A stretch of 64,000 nt of DNA, taken from positions 186,001-250,000 of the forward strand of contig NZ_CP029331.1 of the NCBI RefSeq assembly GCF_003345255.1, read 5' to 3'. The notes beneath the pieces are model-generated. The model worked only from the letters and a program-made list of their open reading frames with translations. It did not search any database and was not told the DNA's origin. Positions 26,357 to 35,620 of this stretch are shown one piece after another. The translations under genes and the position numbers were made by a program. Source of the DNA: Pseudothauera hydrothermalis (GTDB lineage Bacteria; Pseudomonadota; Gammaproteobacteria; Burkholderiales; Rhodocyclaceae). Each line of letters starts with the position of its first letter. Position 1 is the first letter of the stretch.

Positions 26357-26838
26357 ACCCGTTCGGTTTGGCGCAGCGTTTGCGCGCAGTCGTGGCCGCT
26401 TGGTTGCTGTGCGCGGCGCTGCCGGTCGCATCGCATGGTCTGTATGTCACCGCCCATGCCGAGCAGGGCGCAGTGGTCGGTCTGGCAGCGTATTCCGACC
26501 ATAGTCCGGCTGCCGGTCTGTTCGTGGAGATAACCGATGCCGCCGGGCGTGAGGTGCTGGCCCAGGGCGTCAGTGGCGATGACGGACGCTTTCGTATCGG
26601 GGTGCCAGAGCGTGCGGCCTATCATGTGGCAGTGGAAGGCGAGGAGGGGCATCGTGCGGAAGTCAACGTCGCGCGCTTGGCTTGTGGCGCTCTGGATGGC
26701 GAAGCACTGCGTCTGTTGCGCGAGGACCTGAGCCGCCTGGAACACCGCATCCAACTGCGCGATGTTCTAGGCGGTCTGGGCTACATCGTCGGTTTATTCG
26801 GTCTGGCCGCGTGGTTCATGGCCCGCAGGAGGATGTGA
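26353..26838 (+). CDS. nikL: Nickel ECF transporter accessory component NikL
   Basis: A 161-residue protein with a signal peptide (ending near PVASHG), a small carboxypeptidase-regulatory/immunoglobulin-like domain (LYVTAHAEQGAVVGLAAYSDHSPAAGLFVEITDAAG, DDGRFRIGVPE) and one C-terminal membrane helix (LGGLGYIVGLFGLAAWFMARRRM). This architecture and its position between NikK and NikM match NikL of NikKLMQO nickel transporters. The ATG overlaps the nikK stop as ATGA. Confidence 0.82.
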   Translation: MNPFGLAQRLRAVVAAWLLCAALPVASHGLYVTAHAEQGAVVGLAAYSDHSPAAGLFVEITDAAGREVLAQGVSGDDGRFRIGVPERAAYHVAVEGEEGHRAEVNVARLACGALDGEALRLLREDLSRLEHRIQLRDVLGGLGYIVGLFGLAAWFMARRRM

Positions 26839-27447
26839 ATGCATTTGGCCGAAGGCGTGCTGTCTGCCCCTGTGTTACTGGGTACGGCCGTGCTGGCCAC
26901 GGCAGGGGTGGCGCACGGGCTGCATCGATTACGCGAGGAGCAGCTGCCCTTGGCGGCGCTACTGGGTGCGGTGTTTTTCGTTGCCAGCACCATTCATGTG
27001 CCGGTGGGGGTAGGCAGTGTGCACTTGGTGCTCAACGGTTTGGCGGGTTTGCTGCTGGGCTGGGTAGTGTTTCCGGTGTTGTGTGTGGCCTTGCTGCTGC
27101 AAGCGGCGTTGTTTTCCTTTGGCGGTTTCGCGGTGCTCGGCGCCAATCTGCTGATCATGGCGCTGCCCGGTGTGGCGGCGCACTATCTATTGGGCCGTGG
27201 GTTCGGCCCGCAGACGCCGCGTGTGCGGGCGCTGGCTGCCGGTGCGCTGTGCGGGGTGGTCGGCATTGGCGGCGCGGCGTTGCTCGCCAGTGCCGTGCTT
27301 GCGTTGTCCGGCGGGCGGATGTTTGGCGAGCTCATTGTGTTGTTCGCTGCGGCGCACTTGCCGGTGCTCGTGGTCGATGCGGCCATCGGCGCGTTGACCG
27401 TCGCCGCGCTGGTGCGTCTGATGCCACAGGCGTTGGCACGGACATGA
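26839..27447 (+). CDS. nikM: Nickel ECF transporter substrate-specific component NikM (CbiM family)
   Basis: A 202-residue inner-membrane S-component with about six membrane helices. The N-terminus MHLAEGVLSAPVL is the CbiM/NikM signature, in which the free amino group and His2 help coordinate the metal ion. Later segments FFVASTIHVPVGVGSVHLVLNGLAGLLLG and AALFSFGGFAVLGANLLIMALPG are family-typical. It starts right after the nikL stop with no gap. Nickel is preferred over cobalt because nikR is in the operon and hydrogenase genes are next door. Confidence 0.93.
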   Translation: MHLAEGVLSAPVLLGTAVLATAGVAHGLHRLREEQLPLAALLGAVFFVASTIHVPVGVGSVHLVLNGLAGLLLGWVVFPVLCVALLLQAALFSFGGFAVLGANLLIMALPGVAAHYLLGRGFGPQTPRVRALAAGALCGVVGIGGAALLASAVLALSGGRMFGELIVLFAAAHLPVLVVDAAIGALTVAALVRLMPQALART

Positions 27448-28205
27448 ATTCGGCGTCGCGCATTGGCCAAGGGCCCCGCTTGCCCCGCCTACGTCTGGCG
27501 CTGGCGGTGTGTGGCAGTACGGTGGTTTCTTTCATCACCGATCTTCGAGCGCTGGCGTTTGTCTTGGTTGCTGGTTTGCTGGTGGCGGCAATCGCGGTGC
27601 TGGCAGGGGCTTCGGCGCGGGCGCTCGGCCGCCGTATCCTGACGGTCAACCTGTTTGTCGGCCTGTTGTGGCTGACTGTGCCTTGGCAGCTGGGCGCCAG
27701 CGCTCTGACGCTCACCGATGAGGGTTTGGCGCTTGCCCAGCAGATCTCATTGCGTACCAACGCCATCGCCTTGCTCAGCCTGGGCTTGCTCGCCGGCATG
27801 GATGCTTTTGTGTTGGCGCGCGCGGCGGCGGGCCTGGGTCTGCCCCACAAACTGGCGCGCCTGCTGGCCCTTACGGTCCGTTACTTCGGCTTGCTTCAAG
27901 ACTGCCGGCGGCGTATCGAGTGCGCGATGCGCGCGCGGGCTTTTCGCCCCGGCTTTAATCTGCGCACCGTGGCGGTTACCGCCCAACTGGTGGCCTTGCT
28001 CCTGGTCAATGCCATGCAGCGCGCCGAGCGGGTCGGGCTGGCGATGCGTGCACGCGGTTTTGCGCCTGGATTGCCTGCCGCCGGGCAGTCTGCTTTGCGG
28101 CCGCTGGCGCGCCGTCCGGCATTTGGGGTCACGGTGGCTGTGGCCAGTGCGGCTTTGGGGCTGGCCTGGTTGAGCACAGACGGGTGGATGGCATGGATAC
28201 CTTGA
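27444..28205 (+). CDS. nikQ: Nickel ECF transporter transmembrane component NikQ (CbiQ family)
   Basis: A 253-residue T-component of the CbiQ/EcfT family. Two signature coupling helices are present: RRRIECAMRARAF (around residue 155) and AMRARGFAPG (around 196), the A-R-(S/G) motifs that grip the ATPase. The hydrophobic N-terminal half carries four to five membrane segments. The ATG overlaps the nikM stop as ATGA. A frame open farther upstream is only a shadow of nikL/nikM. Confidence 0.9.
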   Translation: MNSASRIGQGPRLPRLRLALAVCGSTVVSFITDLRALAFVLVAGLLVAAIAVLAGASARALGRRILTVNLFVGLLWLTVPWQLGASALTLTDEGLALAQQISLRTNAIALLSLGLLAGMDAFVLARAAAGLGLPHKLARLLALTVRYFGLLQDCRRRIECAMRARAFRPGFNLRTVAVTAQLVALLLVNAMQRAERVGLAMRARGFAPGLPAAGQSALRPLARRPAFGVTVAVASAALGLAWLSTDGWMAWIP

Positions 28206-28843
28206 TCGAAGCCCGTGGGCTATGTGTGCGGCGCGGCGGACGCACGGTATTTGACGGCGTCGATCTACTGCTCGCCGCTGGCGAGCGCCTTTTTGTGCTG
28301 GGCCCCTGCGGTGCGGGTAAGTCGACTTTGCTCCATGCGTTGCTTGGTTTTGTTCCGCTGGCTGGCGGCAGCGTTCGGTTGCTGGGGCGGCTCTGCAGCA
28401 GTGAGGCGGAGTTCGCCCCGCTGCGGGGCGTGGTGGGGCTGCTGTTTCAGGACCCCGCCGATCAGTTGTTTGGGCCCACCGTGCTGGAGGACGCTGAGTT
28501 TGGTCCGCTCAATCAGGGGCTGGGGCGGGCGGCGGCACGCGAACGCGCGTGGGCGGCGCTGCATCGGGTCGGTATTCAAATGCTTGCCGAGCGTCCGGTG
28601 CATGAATTGTCTGGCGGAGAACAGCGCCTGGCCGCGCTGGCCGGCGTGCTGGCGATGCAGCCGGCGGTGCTGCTGCTCGACGAGCCGACTGCCGCGCTCG
28701 ATCAGGCAAGCGCCCAGCGGATCGCTGCGGTACTGGAAGCTTGCGGCGTGCCGATGGTGGTTGCTGCGCATGACGAGGCGCTGGTGGCCAGATTGGCTAC
28801 GCGTTGCCAAAGGTTGGGCGGGCCAGTCGATCCGTTGTGCTAA
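28184..28843 (+). CDS. nikO: Nickel ECF transporter ATPase NikO
   Basis: A 219-residue ABC ATPase: Walker A GPCGAGKSTLLHALLG, Q-loop LLFQDPADQLFGPTVLEDAEFGPLN (the EcfA/CbiO-specific run), signature LSGGEQRLAALAGVLAMQPA, Walker B LLLDEPTAALD and AAHDEAL. It energises NikMQ. The start overlaps nikQ by 22 bases; a second in-frame ATG at 28193 is also possible. The signature and length are those of short CbiO-type ATPases. Confidence 0.92.
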   Translation: MDGMDTLIEARGLCVRRGGRTVFDGVDLLLAAGERLFVLGPCGAGKSTLLHALLGFVPLAGGSVRLLGRLCSSEAEFAPLRGVVGLLFQDPADQLFGPTVLEDAEFGPLNQGLGRAAARERAWAALHRVGIQMLAERPVHELSGGEQRLAALAGVLAMQPAVLLLDEPTAALDQASAQRIAAVLEACGVPMVVAAHDEALVARLATRCQRLGGPVDPLC

Positions 28844-28882
28844 GCTGCGCCGTCATAGCGACACCACGGAGCGTGCGGATAC

Positions 28883-29365
28883 ATGGAGCGCATCACCATT
28901 TCGCTAGACGAGGAGCTCGCCACTGCTTTCGACGCGCTGATAGCCGAACGCGGCTACCGCAACCGCTCCGAAGCGGTGCGCGACTTGTTGCGCCGCGAGC
29001 TGGAAGCAGCCCGCCAGCGCGGCGAGGCAGACGGGCAGTGTGTGGCCACGCTGAGTTACCTCTACAATCATCACCAACGTGAACTGGCCGAGCGGCTCAC
29101 CGGGTTGCAACACGGCCATCATGATCTCACCGTGTCCACGCTGCATGCCCATCTGGACCACGACCATTGCATCGAATGCGTCATCCTGCGCGGTCCGAGC
29201 GCCAGAGTCCGGCGTTTTGCTGAATCGATCATGGCCGAAAGCGGCGTGCGCCACGGCTGCCTCAATTTGATCAGTGTCGAGGTCGATACCGCCGTGCAGC
29301 CTCACGGCCATGCTCCCGCGCATCCGCACACTGCCGAGCACAAACATTACCGTCCGCGTAGCTGA
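28883..29365 (+). CDS. nikR: Nickel-responsive regulator NikR
   Basis: A 160-residue ribbon-helix-helix repressor. The N-terminal strand is MERITISLDEELATAFD with RNRSEAVRDLLRREL as helices. The C-terminal ACT-like domain has the square-planar nickel ligands H77, H88, H90 and C96 (LQHGHHDL, TLHAHLDHDHC), equivalent to E. coli H76, H87, H89, C95. An unusual histidine-rich tail (HGHAPAHPHTAEHKH) extends the protein by about 25 residues. It is the last gene of the nickel operon, so it would regulate its own transcript through the operator at 23538-23564. Confidence 0.96.
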   Translation: MERITISLDEELATAFDALIAERGYRNRSEAVRDLLRRELEAARQRGEADGQCVATLSYLYNHHQRELAERLTGLQHGHHDLTVSTLHAHLDHDHCIECVILRGPSARVRRFAESIMAESGVRHGCLNLISVEVDTAVQPHGHAPAHPHTAEHKHYRPRS

Positions 29366-29374
29366 GCGACGCTT

Positions 29375-30727
29375 TCATACGCTGCCCACCGGCAGCTCCA
29401 CCACCAGCTCGGCGCCGCCGTCCGGGTGGTTGCGGGCAGAGAGCTGGCCGCCGTGGCGCTCGACGATGCCATAGCTGATCGACAGGCCCAGTCCGGTGCC
29501 CTTGCCTACCGGCTTGGTGGTGAAGAAGGGGTCGAAGATGTGCGCCAGATGTTGCTCGGCGATGCCCGGGCCGTTGTCATGAAAGCGGATGATGGCGCGG
29601 GTGCCGACCAACTGGCCGTCGATTTCCAGTCGCGGGGCTGACTGTTCGCAGGTAGCGTCCCAGGCGTTTTGCACCAGGTTCATCATGACCTGTTGCATCT
29701 GACCGGGGGAGCCGCGCAACGGAATCTGTGCGGGCAGACGGACTTGCACCGCAAAGCTTTGACGGGCCGCTTTACACACCCAGCGCACCGCGCGCTCGAT
29801 GACTTCGGTGAGGTTGAAAGACTGTTGCTCGTCGCGATCGATGGCGGAAAAGCGCTTCAGGCCATCGACGATATCGCGGGTACGTTCGGCGCCTTCGATG
29901 ATGCCGTCGATCAGCGGCGGCAGATCGGCCAGAATGCGGTCGATGCGAAGTTCGGCGCGCAGTTCGGCCAGTTGCGCAGCCGAGGTGCCGGCGTGCACAG
30001 CATCGAGGTATTGCTCCAGCCGCCCGGCGTAGCGCCGCAATGCATGCACGTTGCCCAGAATGAAGCTGATCGGGTTGTTCAGCTCGTGCGCCACGCCAGC
30101 CACCAGGCGGCCGAGCGAGGCCATTTTTTCCGAATGCAGCAGTTGCTGCTGGGTGCGTTTGAGGTCTTCGTGGGCTTGGCGCAGCGCCTGGTAGGCGCGG
30201 CGCAGCTCGCCCACCGGACGGCCGGTGATCACCATGCCCAGCGATTTACCTACGGCGTTGTAGCGAGGCGTGCAGTTGAGCGATACCGGCACCGCGGAGC
30301 CGTCGCGCGCGCGCAGCGGCAATTCGCAGTCGTGTACGCTTTCGTCGCCGTAGAGGGTGAGCAGATGGCGCGCCTGGGCGCGGGACAGATCGTCCGCGAA
30401 GAGTTCGAACAGCGAACTGCCGCGCAGTTGATCCAGCGTCTTGCCGGTAAAATCGAGCAAGGAGCGGTTGACGTCTTCGATTTTGCCGTTGCGGTCGCAC
30501 ACCACCAGGATGTCCGACATCGAGGTGAGCACCGAGAGGATGAACTGTTGCGACTCCTCCAGCTTGGCATTTTGCTGTTCCAACGCCACTTCATACTGCA
30601 ACAGGTCGGCGTACACCTCATCCATTTTGTGGATGACATCCATCCACACATCTTCGCCCACGCCCACCAGTTCGCCAGGGTGGCCGGTGTGTTGCAGGGG
30701 CGGGGCGGATTTGGGCGACTCGCTCAT
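29375..30727 (-). CDS. hoxJ: Hydrogen-sensing histidine kinase HoxJ
   Basis: A 450-residue soluble sensor kinase. A PAS domain lies near residues 62-175, a coiled coil follows, then the phosphoacceptor box [12 protein letters not shown] with H214 and a HATPase domain (N-box [33 protein letters not shown]). In Cupriavidus necator, HoxJ takes the H2 signal from the regulatory hydrogenase HoxBC and controls HoxA. The catalytic glycine-rich boxes look intact here. It follows hoxC by 20 bases and its end faces nikR across nine bases. The longer frame beyond 30727 is antisense-frame noise within hoxC. Confidence 0.92.
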   Translation of the reverse strand: MSESPKSAPPLQHTGHPGELVGVGEDVWMDVIHKMDEVYADLLQYEVALEQQNAKLEESQQFILSVLTSMSDILVVCDRNGKIEDVNRSLLDFTGKTLDQLRGSSLFELFADDLSRAQARHLLTLYGDESVHDCELPLRARDGSAVPVSLNCTPRYNAVGKSLGMVITGRPVGELRRAYQALRQAHEDLKRTQQQLLHSEKMASLGRLVAGVAHELNNPISFILGNVHALRRYAGRLEQYLDAVHAGTSAAQLAELRAELRIDRILADLPPLIDGIIEGAERTRDIVDGLKRFSAIDRDEQQSFNLTEVIERAVRWVCKAARQSFAVQVRLPAQIPLRGSPGQMQQVMMNLVQNAWDATCEQSAPRLEIDGQLVGTRAIIRFHDNGPGIAEQHLAHIFDPFFTTKPVGKGTGLGLSISYGIVERHGGQLSARNHPDGGAELVVELPVGSV

Positions 30728-30747
30728 CGTCGGACCGGTGGGGTGGC

Positions 30748-32205
30748 TCAATGCACGGTGCACACCATGCAGGGGTCGAAGGAGCGCACCACGTGCTGCA
30801 CCGCGAGCGGCACGCGGGCGTCGTCGACGGGCAGGCCGACCAGGGCCTGTTCCAGTGCGCCAGGGGTGCCGGCGGCATCCCGCGGAGAAAAATTCCAGGT
30901 GGTAGGGGCGACGATCTGGTAGCTGGCGATGCGGCCGTGGCGGATCGCCAACCAGTGGCCGAGCGCACCGCGGGCCGCTTCCACCAGTCCGCAGCCCGTT
31001 GCCTCGTCCGGTAGCGGTCCGTGGGCGCAAAAAGGCTCTCCGGGGCGCAGGGCGTGTACCCAGCTTTCCATGGCTGGGAGCACAAGGGCCAGTTCCAGCA
31101 GGCGGCACAGTACGCGGGCGCGCACGCTGCCGCCTTCGCGCGCGACCAGATCGCGTGCCAGCGGGTGGCCGTCGACCATTTGGCGCGCCAAGGCGCCGCA
31201 TTCGACCACTTGTCCGGCTAGCCGCGGCGCCTTGCACCAGGAGTAAGCGCCGTCCTTGTCGGGGTCCGGTTCGGTCACGCCGCGCCAGGGATGGCGGGTT
31301 TGGCCGCGCATCCAGGCGTGGCTCAGATCCTCGCGGATGTCGTCCGGATCGAATGCTGTCACCGTAGCTTCTTCCGGCTGCCACAGCCCGCGTGCAAAAA
31401 GTGGCCTGCCGGCCAGCGTATAGGCGCCGTAGCTCAAGAAGCGGTCGGTGGCGCGGCCGATGCGGGCCAGCCCCAGGTCGTCGGCGATTTCCAGAAACAG
31501 GCGCAAATCCGAGCTGGCCGGCGCGCGTGCCGCAGCCCAGCTGGCCAGTGCGTCGATTGAATCGAGCGCCCCGATTGCCTCGAGCGTGTCGCCGAAGGTG
31601 TGGCGTTCCAGCCAGCGGCGGAATTCGCGCAGCAGCGCGTACAGACGGACTTTCTCCGCTGCACTGACCGCACGCGCCGAACCGCCCGGCTGCAGTGAGA
31701 GCGTATGTGGCCACTTGCCGGCCAGCAGGCCGGTAAGCTCTAGGAAGGCGGCGCGCGCCGGCACCGCTTCGGCCGCCGCCGTGCCCCGCACCGCCTTGAA
31801 GCGCGCCTGCGCGGCGGCGAACCAGGGCCGTTCGGCGTAGGCGTCGCGGGCGAAATCCGGCATGAAAAAGAGGTAGAAATGGGTAAAGTGGTCGGCCAGG
31901 TTTTCTGCGGCCAGCACCAGATTGGCGGCCAGTTCGCCATTGGCCGGCACCGCCAGCCCGATGGCTTCGCGCAGCGCGGCAGCCGCCGCCGCCGACTGCG
32001 ACACCGAGCAGATGCCGCACAGGCGCGGCACCAACACCAGCGCATCGCGCGGGTCCTTGCCGCGCAGGATGTGCTCGAAGCCGCGAAACAGCGGAGCGTT
32101 CACATAGGCCGCCGCCACCCGTCCGGCTGCCACCTCCAGATGTACTTCCAGGTCGCCCTCGACCCGGTTGAAAGGGCCCAGAACGATACGCTCGCCCACG
32201 CTCAC
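30748..32205 (-). CDS. hoxC: Regulatory (H2-sensing) hydrogenase large subunit HoxC/HupV
   Basis: A 485-residue NiFe-site subunit. The L1 cysteine motif is RLCGICSVSQ and the C-terminal motif DPCMVCTVH is followed at once by the stop, so there is no peptide for protease removal, as in all regulatory hydrogenases. Gas-channel positions carry the bulky pair seen in H2 sensors: isoleucine in CGIC and phenylalanine in HFYLFF. GTG 32205 overlaps the hoxB stop (GTGA); a GTG at 32199 is an alternative. It forms the sensor with HoxB and signals to HoxJ. Confidence 0.95.
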   Translation of the reverse strand: MSVGERIVLGPFNRVEGDLEVHLEVAAGRVAAAYVNAPLFRGFEHILRGKDPRDALVLVPRLCGICSVSQSAAAAAALREAIGLAVPANGELAANLVLAAENLADHFTHFYLFFMPDFARDAYAERPWFAAAQARFKAVRGTAAAEAVPARAAFLELTGLLAGKWPHTLSLQPGGSARAVSAAEKVRLYALLREFRRWLERHTFGDTLEAIGALDSIDALASWAAARAPASSDLRLFLEIADDLGLARIGRATDRFLSYGAYTLAGRPLFARGLWQPEEATVTAFDPDDIREDLSHAWMRGQTRHPWRGVTEPDPDKDGAYSWCKAPRLAGQVVECGALARQMVDGHPLARDLVAREGGSVRARVLCRLLELALVLPAMESWVHALRPGEPFCAHGPLPDEATGCGLVEAARGALGHWLAIRHGRIASYQIVAPTTWNFSPRDAAGTPGALEQALVGLPVDDARVPLAVQHVVRSFDPCMVCTVH

Positions 32206-33197
32206 TTCAACCCGGTACGGCGGATGGCTGGCGCGACGGCAAGGTGGTCGGCCACCGCGTTGTCGCGCACCCGGCGCGGGGTGGCGGATTTGGACAGCGC
32301 GGCCAGTGCCACGAACCAGGCTTTGGGCATGTCCGAGGGCAGACCGATCGGAATGCCGGCCACCTTGGGGGTTTGTACGAAGGGGTGCCCGGGTTCCTCG
32401 AAACCCGGCTCGGTGCAGGAGATACATGCATAGCCCCCGCGGGTGCATGAGCCGCTGCCGTTCCACGGCCGCAGGTTGCAGTCAGCGTGGGCCTGGGTGC
32501 CTTTGCAGCCCATGTTCTCCATCAGACAGCCCTGATCGGACGGTTTTTCGGCGCTGGCTTTGAATTCGTAATACTCGTTGCGTGAGCAGCCGTGGTGCAC
32601 CAACTGGTCGGCGTAAAAGCGCGGGCGGGCCAAGGCGTCGAGCGCGTCGCTGCCGAACTGGCCGAGCGATAGTGCCATCAAGGTTTCCACCACCCAGCCG
32701 GGGTGGGTGGGACAGCCGGCGACGTTGATCACCGGCAGGCCGGCGGCCGAGCGGTAGTCGCTACCCAGCAGGCCGCCAGGGGTGTCGCCCTCGTACTGCA
32801 GACCGCAGGCGCCGGCCGGGTTGGGGCCGGCTGCCGTCACCCCGCCCCAGGCCGCGCAGGAACCTATGGCCAGCGTGTAGCGGGCACGCGCGGCCAGTTC
32901 CCGCACCCAGGCGATCATCGGCCGCCCGCTGCCGCCCAGCATGTGAAAGCGTCCGCTGCCATCCGGGCCGCGCAGCAGCGCGCCTTCCACGCACAGCAGG
33001 TCCACCGGATGCTCGCCGGCGGCGCAGGCAGCCAACAGCTCGAGCGCCTCGGCGCCGCTTTCTTCGGATAGCGAGGGATGCCACAGGATGCGAATGCCAG
33101 CGTCGGCCAGGCTGCCGAGCAGGTCGCTTGAATCGGCGCACAGCAGCGACATGGTGCAGCCGCCGCAACCGCCGGATTGGAGCCAGAGCAGGTTCAT
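32202..33197 (-). CDS. hoxB: Regulatory hydrogenase small subunit HoxB/HupU
   Basis: A 331-residue iron-sulfur subunit that begins directly at MNLLWLQSGGCGGCTMSLL, with no Tat signal peptide, so the sensor stays in the cytoplasm. Proximal cluster cysteines are in SGGCGGC, GSCAAWGG and AGCPTHPG; the distal and medial clusters use HHGCSRNEYYEF, GCLMENMGCKGTQ, CNLRPWNGSGSC and GYACISCTEPGF. It pairs with HoxC. The gene starts 93 bases after the chemoreceptor gene end, on the same strand. Confidence 0.95.
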   Translation of the reverse strand: MNLLWLQSGGCGGCTMSLLCADSSDLLGSLADAGIRILWHPSLSEESGAEALELLAACAAGEHPVDLLCVEGALLRGPDGSGRFHMLGGSGRPMIAWVRELAARARYTLAIGSCAAWGGVTAAGPNPAGACGLQYEGDTPGGLLGSDYRSAAGLPVINVAGCPTHPGWVVETLMALSLGQFGSDALDALARPRFYADQLVHHGCSRNEYYEFKASAEKPSDQGCLMENMGCKGTQAHADCNLRPWNGSGSCTRGGYACISCTEPGFEEPGHPFVQTPKVAGIPIGLPSDMPKAWFVALAALSKSATPRRVRDNAVADHLAVAPAIRRTGLK

Positions 33198-33290
33198 GCG
33201 CGTATTGAACCACTGCGGGACGGAAATTGCGATGCGCGCATTGCCGCCGACCAGGCTGGATCCTGGTCGGCTGCCGATCGCCCCGCCCCT

Positions 33291-35467
33291 TCAGCCGGTT
33301 GCCGTGGAGGCGGCCCAATCTGCGCCGCTACCGGCCAAGCGCCGCTGAGCGGATTTTTCGACCGGATGATCCGCCGGCGTGACCCGGAAGCGGGCGGCCA
33401 GCCGGTCCATTTTTTCGGCGGTTTGCTTGACCGCATGCGCCGCCTCGGCATTGGCCTGCGCGCAGTGGCTGAGCGTTTCGATGGTGCTGGCCAGTTCGCT
33501 GGCCTGGGTGGCCAGATTGACGATGGCTTGGTGTTGCTCGGCAACCGCGTCGGTGATCGATTGCACCGCGGCCAAGGTTTGCTGACTGCCATCGCGGATT
33601 TCGTCGATGCCGGCGCTGGCCTGTTGCGCGGCCGAGATACCGTTGTCGACCGTCTGCACGCTGTCGCCCAGGGTTAGGGACAGGCTGGTGACACGCTCCC
33701 GGACGGTGTCGACCAAGGCGGTGATGCTGCGGCTGGCTTCGCCGGTGCGCCCGGCGAGTTTTCTGACCTCGTCGGCCACCACGGCAAAGCCCCGCCCCTG
33801 TTCGCCGGCGCGGGCGGCCTCGATGGCGGCATTGAGAGCCAACAAGTTGGTTTGCTCGGCGATTTCTCCGATCGACCGACTCATGCCGGCAATGTCGGCG
33901 GACACACCGTCCAGCTCGCCCATCGCCGCCGCCACCCGATGGACCGCATCGGCAATGGCGCGCATGTCCTGGATGAGTTTGCCGACCGCATCGACCGACT
34001 GCAGCGATTGACCGGTGGCGGCCTCGGCGCGCTCGCGCACGCTGGCACCGGCTTGTTCCACCTCATGGCTGGACGAGGACAGTTGCTCGCTGGTGGCCGC
34101 GATCGCGTCGGTGGCCACCGACTGCTGCGCCGCTGCCTGGGCCGAGGCGTGCACCTGTTCTTCAAGCTCGACCGCGCGGGCGGAAATATCCGCCACTTGC
34201 TGGCGCAGTTCGGCAATGAGCTCATGGACGTTGTTGCGCATCACACCGATGTTGGCCAGCAGATCGCCGATTTCGTTACGACCGTGATTGGGTACTTGAA
34301 CATACCATTGACCGTGAGTGAGCCCGTCCAGCACCCGTTTGGCATCGTCCAAACCTTGGCGTGTCTGCCGGATGAATAGCCAAAAGCTCAATGCCAGCAC
34401 CACCACGATGACCGCCGAGCCGATCATCAGCGGCCGGGTATGGGTCAGCGCGGCCGCGTCGATGTCATCGATCCAGGTTCCGGTGCCGACGATCCAGCCC
34501 CAGGCTTGCGCCGGCGCGGCATAGCCGATCTTGGGCGTCGGGGTGTTGCTGCCGGGCCGTGCCCAGCGGTATTCGAGCATGCCGCCGCGCGGGTTTTCGG
34601 CCAGTTCGGCAAACCGGCGAAACAGCGGGACGCCGTCCGGATCGACCGTGTCGCCGACATGGACGCCATTGAGTCGGGGTTGAGTCGGATGCAGCACCAC
34701 CCGCGGCTCGGCGGTCTGCACCCACACATAGTTGTCGCCGTCATAGCGCAAGGCTTGCAACTGAGCGAGCACGTTGCGCTGGGCCTCGGCTTCGCTGAGC
34801 CGGCCCTGACGAGCCGCCTCGGCCCCGTCACGGATCAGCGAGACGGCAAGCTCCACCACCCGTCGGCTTTGCTCGGTGCGCTCCAGGGTCAGTCCGGCGC
34901 GGATTTCCTTGACCGCCATCCAGGTCAGGCTCAGCAAGGCCACCAGCACCACGGCCAGCAGCGCGGCAAAGCGTGGTCCCAGCCTGAGGTTTTGCCAGAA
35001 TTTGCGCGCACGCCATAAATACCCGGCCAACCCTGCGGGCACCGGTTCGCCTTCATGGAGCCGGCAGGCCGGGTTGCTGCGCATTTGTCGATAAAGCGCC
35101 TCGGCCTGGCGGACTTCATCGTCGCTGGCCCGCACCCGGACCGACAAATAGCCGCCTTCGGCGCTTGGCGACACATTGGCGCGGACCCAGTAGTGATCGC
35201 CGTTTTTGCAGCGATTTTTGACCACGCCGCTCCACGGTCGCCCGGACTTGATCGTTTGCCACAAGTCCGAAAGGCTTCGACCGGCATGTCCGGGTGGCGT
35301 AGGATGTTGTGCGGCGCACCCAAAAGCTCGTCGACTTCGAACCCGCAGATGCGCACGAACTCGGCATTGGCTTCGGTGATCCTGCCTTTGTCGTCGGTGC
35401 GTGAAACCAGGGTGCGGTCGGCGGGTATTTCATGAGCTTGCCCGGTGACGGGCTGGTTGTTGCGCAT
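33291..35467 (-). pseudogene. Aer-type PAS/Cache methyl-accepting chemotaxis protein, interrupted by a frameshift
   Basis: The N-terminus (from ATG 35467, after a strong AGGAGG) is an Aer-type PAS ending in [14 protein letters not shown]. The reading then breaks and continues one frame over with [31 protein letters not shown]. One G is missing around 35266-35267 (minus strand reads TTTCGGACTTG where a GGG would restore R-D-L-W). Restored, the protein has about 725 residues: PAS, membrane helix, single Cache domain (DGDNYVWV...GTGTWIDD), membrane helix, HAMP and an MCP signalling tip ([40 protein letters not shown]). It sits between hoxA and hoxB. The break may be a sequencing error or a real mutation. 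Confidence 0.85.
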
Positions 35468-35620
35468 GTCTTTCCTCCTGTGATGCCCTGTTATCGTTTT
35501 ACTCTAGCTGCCGAAAGCGCAAAATGCATCACTTTGACATGAAATGAATCATTCATAAAGCAGCCGGCATCGGTCGATCCGCGCTGGCCGTTGTGCGCCC
35601 CGCGCATGCAGCGGAGCCGT

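Noticed and set aside
29375-32020. An 881-residue minus-strand frame extending hoxJ into hoxC
   Set aside because: HoxJ similarity begins at 30727 with a good start; the upstream part overlaps hoxC in another frame and is arginine/glycine-rich noise.
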